Origin: Streptomyces sp. MST-110588
Lineage (GTDB): Bacteria; Actinomycetota; Actinomycetes; Streptomycetales; Streptomycetaceae
Length of the DNA: 64,000 nucleotides
NCBI RefSeq assembly: GCF_022695595.1
Contig: NZ_CP074380.1
Location: forward strand, 4,042,001-4,106,000
Direction: 5' to 3'
Shown here piece after piece: positions 1-8,500 of the stretch. The position numbers and the translations under genes are program-made. The notes under the pieces were generated by a model. It did not search any database. It worked only from the letters and a program-made list of their open reading frames with translations, and was not told the DNA's origin. Numbering within the stretch: the first letter of the stretch is position 1; each line of letters starts with the position of its first letter.

Positions 1-540
1 GGAGGGGGACTGGGGGAGGTGCTCGTGGAAGTTAGAGATTGGGAGGTTAGGCGGCCGATGGGGTCCCACTTGTGGATGAGGGGGAGGGTGTCGGTGAGGT
101 GGCGGGTGGTTTCTCTGCCGATGGCGTCGTGGTCGAAGGTGAGTGGGTGGCCGGAGGCCGACATGTGGGTGCGGTTGCCGGCGGGGTCGTACGCGTAGGT
201 GGTGACGAGGCCCGCGGCTTTCTTCTCGGCGAGGTGGCTGAGGGGGTATAGGTGGTGGCCTGGCCCAGCGCGTCAGTGCGCGTGGTGAGTCGGCCCGCCG
301 CGTCGTGGATGTAGGCGAGGACGCGGTCGTCGAAGTCGGCCTCGGAGCTCAGGCGTCCGGCGCCGTCGTACGCGTAGTTCCAGGTCAGGCCCTGGGGATT
401 GGTGACCTGAGTGATGCGCAGCTCGGTGTCGTGGCTGAAGGTGTGGCGGGTGCCGTCCGGGTCGGTGCGAGCCGCGAGCAGCTCGAAGTGGGTGTATGTG
501 AAGCGGGTGGTCTGGTTTAGGGCTGGGCTAGGGCGCGCTG
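1..540 (-). pseudogene. Rhs repeat fragment, frameshifted and open at the window edge
   Basis: Read on the minus strand from about 535 downwards, this encodes YD/Rhs repeat units (for example LTWNYAYDGAGRL, then VTTYAYDPAGNRTH). They closely match the repeat region of the intact Rhs gene at 10251-5572, roughly the part encoded at 6870-7560. Around position 245 the match jumps to another frame and several repeat units present in the intact gene are missing. It is therefore an internally deleted, frameshifted copy rather than a working gene. There is no start codon in context. The left end is cut by the window, so more of the relic may lie outside. Confidence 0.8.
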
Positions 541-581
541 GGTGGGGCGGACGTTGTCATGTTTGACAAAGTCGATGCGAA

Positions 582-968
582 TCAACGATTACGAAAAGGC
601 GCGTACCAGTCTCTGGGTAGTCCTTGGATCCTGGAGATCTCGCCCAGTGTGTCGTTGATCAGTGCAAACGTCTTGAACGTCAACGGGTAGTAGATGGTGA
701 ACATTGCGTGTTCTTTCGTGGTGATTGTAAGTCTGCTGTTTTCCGGGTCGGCGATTGACAGGGTGGCCAGAAACCCGGAGCTCTCGTCTTGGAGCACCGA
801 GACGGGGGACTTTTGCGCAGTGGCAGTGACGGACATTCGCCACAAGGTGGTCCAAGAGCCGTCGAGATTCCTATATAAGTCTCCCCAAACAGTCTTACGG
901 ATCGATGATGCAGTGTATTGAGGCGGTTCCTCACTGGGCCCTTCTACGGGGTGATGGATGCCAGCCAT
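582..968 (-). CDS. Hypothetical protein, possible orphan immunity protein
   Basis: A 128-residue soluble protein with no signal peptide and no membrane segment that I can see. I do not recognise the family. The ATG at 968 is preceded by AGGAGATGAA, a good ribosome binding site, so translation is plausible. Codon use is less GC-biased than in the flanking core genes, as is common for immunity genes of polymorphic toxin loci. It lies between Rhs fragments (1-540 and the toxin relic 1994-2600) on the same strand. From that position I infer an orphan immunity protein left after its toxin was lost. Nothing in the residues themselves proves this. Confidence 0.55.
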   Translation of the reverse strand: MAGIHHPVEGPSEEPPQYTASSIRKTVWGDLYRNLDGSWTTLWRMSVTATAQKSPVSVLQDESSGFLATLSIADPENSRLTITTKEHAMFTIYYPLTFKTFALINDTLGEISRIQGLPRDWYAPFRNR

Positions 969-1543
969 TTCATCTCCTGATTGAGTTTACCGAAAAAAAC
1001 CTGAATGGAATATCGTCTTTCCGGGAACCCCTTCTCCTGCTTCGCGCACTGTTATCAGGCCGAGCCGGCGGCTTTCAGCTCTTGAAAATATGCTCGGCGT
1101 GTCGGCGGGAAGTGCCATGTCAGGGACATAGCTTCTTCCGTAGTCCCTCGCTACGCATCGGTCATCCCGGGTAGTAGAAGTGGCGCTTCTCGCCGACCTG
1201 CTGGTATCACTGCACTTCGCGTCACGCAGAATCCAGCGCTCTAGGGCTGTGCTGCATGGGAGTGAGGCTCAGCGCGTTCGGGGCGTTGGTATATTCGGCG
1301 ATCACGCGCGTGCCTTTGGGTGATTCGCACTGATAACGCCATCCGTAAAATCCAGGGCTGTTGCAATAACCATAAGCCCACCACCGCCGAGGACCCGGCT
1401 CCCTGTCGCCTCGGCTCGTCCCTGCACCCGACTCTGGCTCGGGCTCACGAGGATTCGCCTTCGCCGTTGGTCGGTCGACGGTTGCTCGTGTAGCTCGCCA
1501 ACTGGCTGGGCGCATCCAGTGCATGTTGCCTCCTGGAGGTCGA
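969..1543. other. Non-coding/degenerate stretch in Rhs relic region
   Basis: No convincing gene. Minus-strand reading shows only broken frames. A possible remnant at 1222-1400 contains aromatic-rich residues but has no ribosome binding site and runs antisense to nothing recognisable. The stretch does contain a 45-base sequence repeated downstream of the intact immunity gene (separate entry, 1417-1462). Confidence 0.4.
1417..1462 (-). repeat. Module-flanking repeat, copy A
   Basis: About 45 bases, starting cgtccctgcacccgactctg, reappear with a few mismatches and one 6-base insertion at 5222-5270. Both copies sit just downstream (minus strand) of a toxin-immunity pair, after the immunity stop codons at 1544 and 5288. 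This suggests a homology patch used, or left, when Rhs tips were duplicated or exchanged. Confidence 0.65.
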
Positions 1544-1972
1544 CTACCTGAAGTCGTGGGCTTCGATTTCCGACATGCCCATGGGCTCAAATACGGGAAT
1601 TATGCGACGTAGGTACCAGCTGAAGTCGCAGAACTGGGAGCCTTCTATGTTCTTACGATTCACGGTGATGTTCAGCGATGCGGACTGTCGTCCGGGGTGG
1701 AAAAGAAAGTCGCCTCCGTGGCGATGGCCGTCCAGTAGGACGGTGATGCCAAAAGTGGTGTGTTGGGCGTCGGCTCCTTTGGCCATTTCGATTACCTGCT
1801 GAACATGTGTGTAGTCAACTCGGACCCATTTGAACATTTGGGCCGAGTCTACGACGTACGCCACCTTTCCCTCGTAATGAAGTGACATGCCGGCAACACG
1901 GAACCGCTCCAACGTGGCGGCCGTGTCGAGCGGAGTGATGAAATTGAAATCGATGTCGGCGCTTCGGGACAC
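1544..1972 (-). CDS. Putative immunity protein of relic Rhs toxin
   Basis: A 142-residue protein starting MSRSADIDFNFITPLD. It is soluble with mixed alpha/beta character and no recognised family. It begins 21 bases after the stop of the Rhs toxin tip at 1994, the usual spacing of an Rhs-CT and its immunity gene. The intact pair at 5572/5554 shows the same order and spacing. The inferred role is to bind and neutralise the PD-(D/E)xK-like nuclease tip. The frame is intact although the toxin is broken, which fits retention of protection against sister cells that still carry the toxin. The assignment rests on position, not on residue motifs. Confidence 0.6.
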   Translation of the reverse strand: MSRSADIDFNFITPLDTAATLERFRVAGMSLHYEGKVAYVVDSAQMFKWVRVDYTHVQQVIEMAKGADAQHTTFGITVLLDGHRHGGDFLFHPGRQSASLNITVNRKNIEGSQFCDFSWYLRRIIPVFEPMGMSEIEAHDFR

Positions 1973-1993
1973 GGTGCATCCTCAGGTCTCGGC

Positions 1994-2600
1994 TTACATG
2001 GGTATGACATCCCACAGGATGCCTTTTCTGGCAAGCCAGTTGCTAATTTGTGCGGGTATCTCCTTCTCGGGAATGGCCATGTAGTCGATGTCTTTTCCCA
2101 CTGCTATTACTGACTTCTGACCCTCGGTCGAGAAGAAAAGACCTTACGCGTGCGCTTCGGGCTTTCGATTATGTTTTGCCAGAAGTCTCCCGGCTTCGCC
2201 TCGTACCAGGTCTCGCGTCCCGTTGCGGGGTGGATGAAAGCGCCATCGAATTGGCGCTCCATTTGCGAGAATTCGCCTACCCCGCGCAAGTGATTCACGA
2301 GGTGTTCCTCGTAAGCTTCTCCGTACTCCTGGGCGATGCGCCCACCGCTCTTGCGCTCACACGCAGAGAGTGCAAGCGGGTCTACCTGTTTATGCGGGCA
2401 GGCTACATAGCTGCTGACGTTTGGTGCGGGGGCGAGCGGAGAGGGTCGTTCGACAGGTCTCGCCCGGCTTCGGCCGCATAATAGCGTTGCAGATTGTAGC
2501 GAAGTTGAGTCTCAAAATCGAAGTACTGCCCCGAAAACCGCAGCGGCGTATACGCCATCGCGTTCCCGTTCCACGCCGACGTGCACACCGTCGGCTCGGT
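1994..2600 (-). pseudogene. Frameshifted Rhs C-terminal toxin tip (nuclease-like)
   Basis: Minus-strand homology to the Rhs core begins near 2600 (TSAWNGNAMAYTPLRF, then GQYFDFETQLRYNLQRYY), equivalent to the core end of the intact Rhs. A frameshift near 2440 moves to a frame reading YVACPHKQVDPLALSAC, the degraded DPLGL junction. A new C-terminal domain follows with RQFDGAFIHPATGRETWYEAK. The D...E-x-K pattern suggests a PD-(D/E)xK restriction-endonuclease-like toxin. A second frameshift at about 2145 (TTTTCTTCTC) restores the tail, ending KGILWDVIPM at the stop 1994-1996. With two frameshifts and no N-terminal delivery part, this is an inactive orphan tip unless it recombines onto the intact Rhs. 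Confidence 0.75.
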
Positions 2601-2730
2601 GCTGTGTGTTCCGATCGGGCGAGTAAGGAGCACTTCATGCGCCCTGCCCCCCTACATCACGCAACCATGCGTCGGAGAGGGGCCAGATCAGTTTTCCTGT
2701 TAACGGCGAGTTTCGCCACGCGTTAATTCC

Positions 2731-2753
2731 CGCTCCTTAGCCAGGAAGGAGCG
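2731..2753. terminator. Hairpin between relic toxin and upstream gene
   Basis: CGCTCCTT (2731-2738) pairs with AAGGAGCG (2746-2753) across a 7-base loop. It lies in the 270-base gap downstream of the minus-strand gene ending at 2910. There is no long T tract, so it is a weak terminator candidate. The rest of the gap shows nothing recognisable. Confidence 0.4.
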
Positions 2754-2909
2754 TAAAAGCGTTCAGAGGAAAGGACTCGACTGGTCACATCTGCGTCGAT
2801 ATGGTGAGGCACTTCGCGATCGCCACAACCCTCCTTTGTCGATAGTATCCTGGAATTGCGCGTCGCTAAGGCTCCATGCCGAGAAATCTAGCTACGTGAC
2901 TCCGACGGT

Positions 2910-3383
2910 CTAGGTGGCTAGCTTTTCGGGTTTCTGCCGGAATTCGTGCACAACAACCCAGTACTCGTCGTCTTCTACGGAAATGGCGCAGATGCGTCGA
3001 CCATCCCCAGATACAGCGACAAGAGAGGGGTCCCCTTTGTGACTAGCCAGACGTGTCGCTAGGTCAAGGCCAGCCACTGGGTCCTTGACGAGGTACCACC
3101 CAACGTCGGCGGCGCATACTGCGGGTCCGCAAATGATGACTTCATCGTTTGCACTATAAAGCCGATTGCGTTGAGACTGTTCTCTCCAGTGAAGGTCCAA
3201 CTGACTCAACGCATCGGCGAGTGCCCGGCTGACGGACGCCGTGGGCTCGGCGTCCATGCTGTTTACGATCTGCAACGCCTTAGTTGGGTCGGGCAGCGAT
3301 CGGTTACATGATTCGTTGAGGACACGCATTCCTGCTGCGGAAATAGCGGCGCGCCATTTTGTTATGACTTCCTCAGTGGTCAT
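2910..3383 (-). CDS. Hypothetical protein
   Basis: A 157-residue soluble protein starting MTTEEVITKWRAAISAAGM. I chose the ATG at 3383 because CGAAAGGAACC lies just upstream; the longer TTG-started reading has no such site. It has an acidic central region, no signal peptide and no membrane helix. I do not recognise the family. The lower GC and the setting inside the Rhs relic array, between a degenerate transposase and a toxin relic, suggest cargo of the toxin locus, perhaps another orphan immunity gene. Confidence 0.6.
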   Translation of the reverse strand: MTTEEVITKWRAAISAAGMRVLNESCNRSLPDPTKALQIVNSMDAEPTASVSRALADALSQLDLHWREQSQRNRLYSANDEVIICGPAVCAADVGWYLVKDPVAGLDLATRLASHKGDPSLVAVSGDGRRICAISVEDDEYWVVVHEFRQKPEKLAT

Positions 3384-3616
3384 CGGTTCCTTTCGCAAGC
3401 TTGCATATCATGGTTAACATGAGTCTCAGCCGTGCACATCTCGTTCCTTGTAGCGCGTTCCTATGCCGGGGGAATTAGCCCGGCCGAAATTGACGCCGGC
3501 ACGTGATTCGACGTCTTTTGGCGGGTCTTCGAACTTGAGCGGTGCGTCTTGTCGGGCGCACTGACTGTTCGTCACACCGAGTGATATGCGCGGCGGGAGG
3601 GGCCCTGGACGCAGGG

Positions 3617-3681
3617 AGCCCGTGGCCCTGAGTGATCATTTCTGTTCTCTACGCAGAAGGATCATTGGGGAGCCACGGGCT
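3617..3681. repeat. Inverted repeat upstream of transposase relic
   Basis: AGCCCGTGGC (3617-3626) and GCCACGGGCT (3672-3681) are a perfect 10-base inverted pair. They enclose about 45 bases that contain two copies of GATCATT. The right arm runs into the TTG start of the transposase. It could be an RNA hairpin limiting transposase expression or a remnant of the element end. The remaining gap 3384-3616 shows nothing recognisable. Confidence 0.5.
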
Positions 3682-5003
3682 TGGTCAACGATGCGAGGTT
3701 GCTGCTCGGCCTCGACGGGGTGTCTGTCGTGCGAGTCGAGTCGCTGGCCGACCGGACGCGACGGGTGCGCCTGATCACGGCGGACGATGCGGCGCGGGCC
3801 TGCCCGTCCTGCGGGATCTTGGCCTCCGGGTGAAGGGGCCGGCAGTGACCTGGCCGCGTGATCTGCCCTCGGCGAACGGGGGCTGGGGTTCTTCTGGCAC
3901 AAGCGCCGCTGGTGGTGCCGCGAGCCGACGTGCCCGAGGAAGTCGTTGACCGAGAGCATCGCCCAGAGACCGGCCGGTGCGCGGATCATTGTCCGGCTGC
4001 GCCAGGCAGCCGGACACCGGGTACGGGAGGCAGGCTCCACGGTCATCCAGGCCGCCCGTGACCTGCATCTGTCCTGGCCGACGGTGATGGCCGCCTTCCG
4101 TACAACGGCGCGCGAGGTGGTCGACGCCCCGCTGCCCGAGGTGACGGTGCTGAGCATCGACGAGGCCCGCCGGGGCAAGACGAGGTGAGAGCAGGATCCC
4201 GGCAGCGGCAAGTGGCGTCCGACCCGGGATCGGTGGCACACCGGGTTCGTCGCCGCGGCCGGCCGCGGCGGGCTGCTCGGCCAGGTCGAGGGCCGCACCG
4301 TCGCCGACGTCCTGGCCTGGCTGTCCACCACACCGCTGACCTGGCGAAAAAGGATCCGCCACGTTGCCATCGACATGTCGCCACCTACCGTGCCGCGATC
4401 CGCACCGGCCTGCCCGACGCCACCGTCGTGGTCGACCACTTCCACGTCGTCCAACTCGCCAACAAGATGCTCTCCATGGTCCGTGGCCACACCACCGCCG
4501 AGATGCGCGGACGCCGCGGACGCGCCAGCGACCCGGAGTGGAAGGCGAGGCGGCGTCTGCTGCGAAACCGCGAGGGCCTCACCGACGAGCAGTTCACCAC
4601 CATGTGGAACCCGCTGCCGGCCGAAGGGAAGATCGGCCGCACCCTGCTGACCGCGCGGATCGCCAAGGAGTCCCTGTGCAACCTCCTCGTACTGGCCCGC
4701 ACCGGCGCCAACCGCCACCGCATCGGCCACGCCCGGCGGAAGTTCCTGACCTGGTGCGCAGGCGCCGACACTCCCGAGGCCCGCCAGCTCGCCACCCGTG
4801 GACCGCTGGTGGACCGAGATCGCAGCATTCATCGACACCGGCCACATCAACGCCAAGAGCGAAGGGACCAACCGTGTGAGCAAGCTCGTCGCCCGCGCCG
4901 CCTTCGGGTTCCGCAACGCCGACAGCCAACGCCTGCGCACACGGTGCGTCACCATCCGCCGAGCCCGCGGGCGCCTCCGCACCGCTCAACTTCGAAGGCC
5001 TGG
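3681..5003 (+). pseudogene. Degenerate ISL3-family transposase
   Basis: Pieces of one transposase lie in successive frames. The start LVNDARLLLGLDGVSV leads to a zinc-binding CPSC. Then come ESIAQRPAGARIIVRLR and the helix-turn-helix-like VIQAARDLHLSWPTVMAAFR (3946-4188). Next is the DDE-type core ATVVVDHFHVVQLANKMLS (about 4425-4480). Last are WWTEIAAFIDTGHINAKSEG and NRVSKLVARAAFGFRNAD (4800-4925). At least four frame changes (near 3832, 3940, 4188-4355 and 4795) make it non-functional. Order and motifs fit the ISL3 group (IS1096/IS1165-like) common in Streptomyces. The 3' end runs directly into an Rhs fragment, and no right terminal inverted repeat is visible. Confidence 0.85.
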
Positions 5004-5110
5004 CTTGTTCGGTGAGGGTGGGGCCGTCCCAGGTGAAGTGCGTGGATCGGAGGTGATGGTGCCGTCGGGAGTGAGGCGGTGTTTGGCGGTGCGGCGACCG
5101 AGAGGGCGGA
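5004..5110 (-). pseudogene. Short Rhs fragment
   Basis: About 105 bases on the minus strand match the intact Rhs gene near 6330-6432, encoding STHFTWDGPTLTEQ and the residues before it. The piece abuts the transposase relic at about 5003. In the intact gene it would lie some 240 bases upstream of the core end that is now found at 2600. The IS and gene 3383-2910 therefore separate two parts of what was probably one truncated Rhs copy. Confidence 0.75.
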
Positions 5111-5221
5111 AGGCAACGCGATATTCGCAATCATCACGTCCAACACGACCATCAACTGCGCGAGTGCGCTAACGACCAGCCCCCTTCACCGCTGAGAGGC
5201 CGGCCCCTCGCCCCGCCGACC

Positions 5222-5270
5222 CGTCCCTCCACCCGACTCTGGCTAGGGCTCTGGCTCATGAGGATCCGCC
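5222..5270 (-). repeat. Module-flanking repeat, copy B
   Basis: An imperfect copy of the sequence at 1417-1462 (shared core cacccgactctggct). It is placed directly downstream of the intact immunity gene that ends at 5288. Confidence 0.65.
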
Positions 5271-5287
5271 CCCGCCATGGTCAACAG

Positions 5288-5554
5288 TCAGTGGTCACTT
5301 GCCGAGCCGCCGTGCCATTGGTCATCGTCGTCCGGCCTCGGCTCCCAATCGATAACCCAGCGCGCCTCTTCGAAAAACTGCTGCAGGGATGCGAAGTCCT
5401 CGACCCACTCATCACCGCCTTCGTGCGTGAAGTCGGGGTCGGCGGCAGTGAGGACGAGGAAGCTGGGCGGGTCGTCAAGTAGCTCCTGGATCTTCACGTA
5501 CTTGCCCTGATCGTCTCCCGCAGAGATTCTTCCCAAGGTGTTGATTTTGATCAC
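5288..5554 (-). CDS. Putative immunity protein for the intact Rhs toxin
   Basis: An 88-residue, strongly acidic protein (starts MIKINTLGRISAGDDQ, ends rich in D/E) with no membrane segment. Its GTG start at 5554 lies 17 bases after the Rhs stop at 5572, the classic toxin-immunity arrangement, so the two are almost certainly co-transcribed. The high acidity fits an inhibitor that covers a basic, nucleic-acid-binding toxin surface. The family is not recognised. The role is inferred from position, size and charge. Confidence 0.65.
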   Translation of the reverse strand: MIKINTLGRISAGDDQGKYVKIQELLDDPPSFLVLTAADPDFTHEGGDEWVEDFASLQQFFEEARWVIDWEPRPDDDDQWHGGSASDH

Positions 5555-5571
5555 GCTGCGCTCTTTCTAGT

Positions 5572-8500
5572 CTAGTAGTCGGTCAGGGGAACGTGATTGT
5601 TTACGAACGCCTTCTTGGCCTGGCCGTTCTCGTATATCTCGAAATGGACATGAGGGACGTGCGGCCAGTGCCCGCCCGCCAGGGAGTCCCGGTCTATTCT
5701 GAACTGCCGCAACCCGTCGGCGCTTCGGAAGACCCACGTGTTCTTTCCAAGCTCTCTATACCCTTCTCCGAGGAAATCCGCACCTGCCTTCAGTGCTTCG
5801 TTAAATGGCATTGGGTGATCGCTGACTATGCTGCCTTTCCCTGCTCTGGTCTCGGCTACTGCGGGCGGCTCACAAGGAGACAGGCCCAGTGGGTCTATCC
5901 ACGCGTGGGGATTAGTTACGTAGGAAAGGTTATTATCGTCCGGAGCGAGGCCCAGGGGGTCGGCGCTGATGTACCGAGATGTGAATGCGTCATAGTGACG
6001 ATAGAAGTTATAGTGCAACTGTGTCTCCGGGTCGAAATATTGACCCGGAAAGCGGAGGGGCGTATAGGCTGTGGCGTCTGCATTCCAAGAAGTGCATCCC
6101 CAGAGGGTGGTTGTATTTCTCCAGACAAGTTCTCCCGAACTGGACACCAACTCCGTCGGAGTTCCCACCAAGTCCGTGACGATGCCGAAGAAACGCTCGT
6201 CGATGACCTCTTGTGGCGCGGAGGGCAGGCCGGACGTGGAGAGCTTTCGTTCGGTTTGGGTTAGGGGGGTTAGGTCCTGGTGGTCCCAGGTGAGGGTGAG
6301 GGATTGGGGGGAGCCTGGGGTGGTGGTGGATTGTTCGGTGAGGGTGGGGCCGTCCCAGGTGAAGTGGGTGGATTCGAGGGTGGTGGTGCGGTCGGGGGTG
6401 AGGCGGTGTTTGGCGGTGCGGCGGCCTAGGGGGTCGTAGGTGTAGTGCCAGATAGTGCCGTCGGGGGTGGTGACGGTGGTGAGGCGGTCCTCGGGGTTCC
6501 AGGTGTAGTGCCAGGTGTCTGGTTTGCGGGAGAGGCGGGTTTTTTGGCGGAGGGTTACTCGGCCGAGGGCGTCGTGTTCGTAGCGGATGGAGCCGGCGCG
6601 GGTGATGCGGGTGCCGGTGTAGGTGCGGGGGCCTTGGGCGGCGGGGTCGGGGTGGTTGGTGGGCCAGGTGGCGTGGGTTTGGTTGCCTGCGTCGTCGTAG
6701 GCGTAGGTCTCGGCCCAGTTGGCGGCGTTGACGGCGGTGACGCGGCCTGCGCGGTCGAGGTCGAAGGTGCGGTGGCCTCGGGTGGAGTCGTCGATGGCGG
6801 TGAGGTTGCCGTCGGGGCGGTAGGTGTAGGTGCGGGAGAGGAGGGGAGCCGCCTCCGGTGAGGTGGTCGCGGAGGTGAGGGATTGGGAGGTTAGGCGGCC
6901 GGTGGGGTCCCACTGATGGGTGAGGGTGAGGGTGTCGGGGAGGTGACGGGTGGTTTCTCTGCCGGTGGGGTCGTGTTCGAAGGTGAGGGTGCGGCCGGAG
7001 GCGGTGAGGGTGGTGCGGTTGCCGGCGGCGTCGTAGGTGTAGGTGGTGGTGGCGCCGGTGGGCGTGGTGCGGGACGTGCGGCGGCCGAGGGCGTCGTAGG
7101 TGAGGGACAGCGTGCGGCCGTTGACGGTTTCGGTGAGGACGCGGCCGAGGGCGTCGCGGGTGTAGGTGAGGGTCGCGTCGGGGTTGCTGGTGCGGAGGAG
7201 ACGGCCTGCGGGGTCGTAGGAGTAGGTGGTGATATGGCCGGCGGCGTCCTTGGTGGTGATGTTGCCGAGGATGTCGCGGGTGTAGGTGGTGACCTGGCTG
7301 AGGGCGTCGGTGCGGGTGGTGAGTTGGCCGGCCGGGTCGTGGGTGTAGGTCAGGACGCGGTTGTCGAAGTCGGTCTCGGAGGTCAGGCGGCCCGCGGCGT
7401 CGTAGGCGTAGTCCCAGGTCAGGCCCTGGGGGTTGGTGACCTGGGTGAGGCGTAGTTCGGTGTCGTGGGTGAAGGTGTGGCGGACGCCGTCGGGGGTGGT
7501 GCGGGCGGTGAGGGTGTCGAAGTGGGTGTATTCGAAGTGGGTGGTCTGGTTGAGGGCGTCGGTGTGGGTGGTGCGGTTGCCCTCGCCGTCGTAGGTCCAG
7601 TGCTCGGTGGCGCCGGTCGGGTCGGTGCGGGTGGCGAGGTGGCCTTCGACGGTCCAGGTGAAGTGGGTGGTGGCGCCGAGGGGGTCGGTGACGGAGGTGA
7701 CGCGGCCGAAGCGGTCGCGGCGGTAGTGGGTGGTCGCGCCGAGGGGGTCGGTGACGGTCAGGGGGAGGCCGGCCGGGTCGCAGTGGATGCGGGTGGTGGC
7801 GCCGAGGGCGTCCGTGACGGCGGATATGTGGCCGCGGCGGTCGTAGGTGTAGGTGGTGGTGGCGCCGGCGGGGTCGGTGATCGAGGTGCGGTTGCCGCGG
7901 GCGTCGTACGTCTGGTGCCAGGTGGTGCCGTCGGGGCCGGTGGTGGTGACCGGGTTGCCGTGGTCGTCGTAGGTGGTGGTGGAGTGGCGGCCGTCGGGGA
8001 GGGTGATGCGGGTGGGGCGGCCGACGGGGTCGTATTCGATACGGGTGGTGCGGCCGAGGGGGTCTGTGGTGGACAGGACGCGGTCGTAGCGGTCGCGTTC
8101 GGTGCGGGTGGTGGCGCCGGTCGGGTCGGTCTCCGCGACGACGTTGAGGCGGTCGTCGACCAGGTAGCGGGTGGGCTGGTCGTGGGAGTCGTACTGGAGG
8201 GTGGTGCGCAGGCCGGTTTCCGGGTCCCGCTCTCCGTAGACGAAACGTGAGCGCAGGTGGCCGGCGGCGCCGGTCTGGAAGGTGCAGCGGTCCTGGTCGT
8301 CGTACTCGAAGGTGAAGTGGCTGTCGTTGGTGTCGGTCCAGGACGTCATACGGCCTTCGGCGTCATAGCCGAAGCGCAGCGGGAGGCCGGAGGAGTTGGT
8401 GACGGCGGCGAGGTTGCCGGCCTCGTCGTATCCGTACGTCATCAGGAGCTGGTCGCCGCCGTCGGGGGCGGCGCCCGCCAGGTGGAGGGCGGTGATGCGG

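Noticed and set aside
3636-4982. Minus-strand 448-codon open frame over the transposase relic
   Set aside because: Transposase motifs are on the plus strand. The minus frame has no domain and is Arg/Ser/Pro-rich.
6900-8250. Possible CRISPR-like array because of repeated units
   Set aside because: The repeats are in-frame YD/Rhs protein repeats with variable spacing, not identical repeats with unique spacers.
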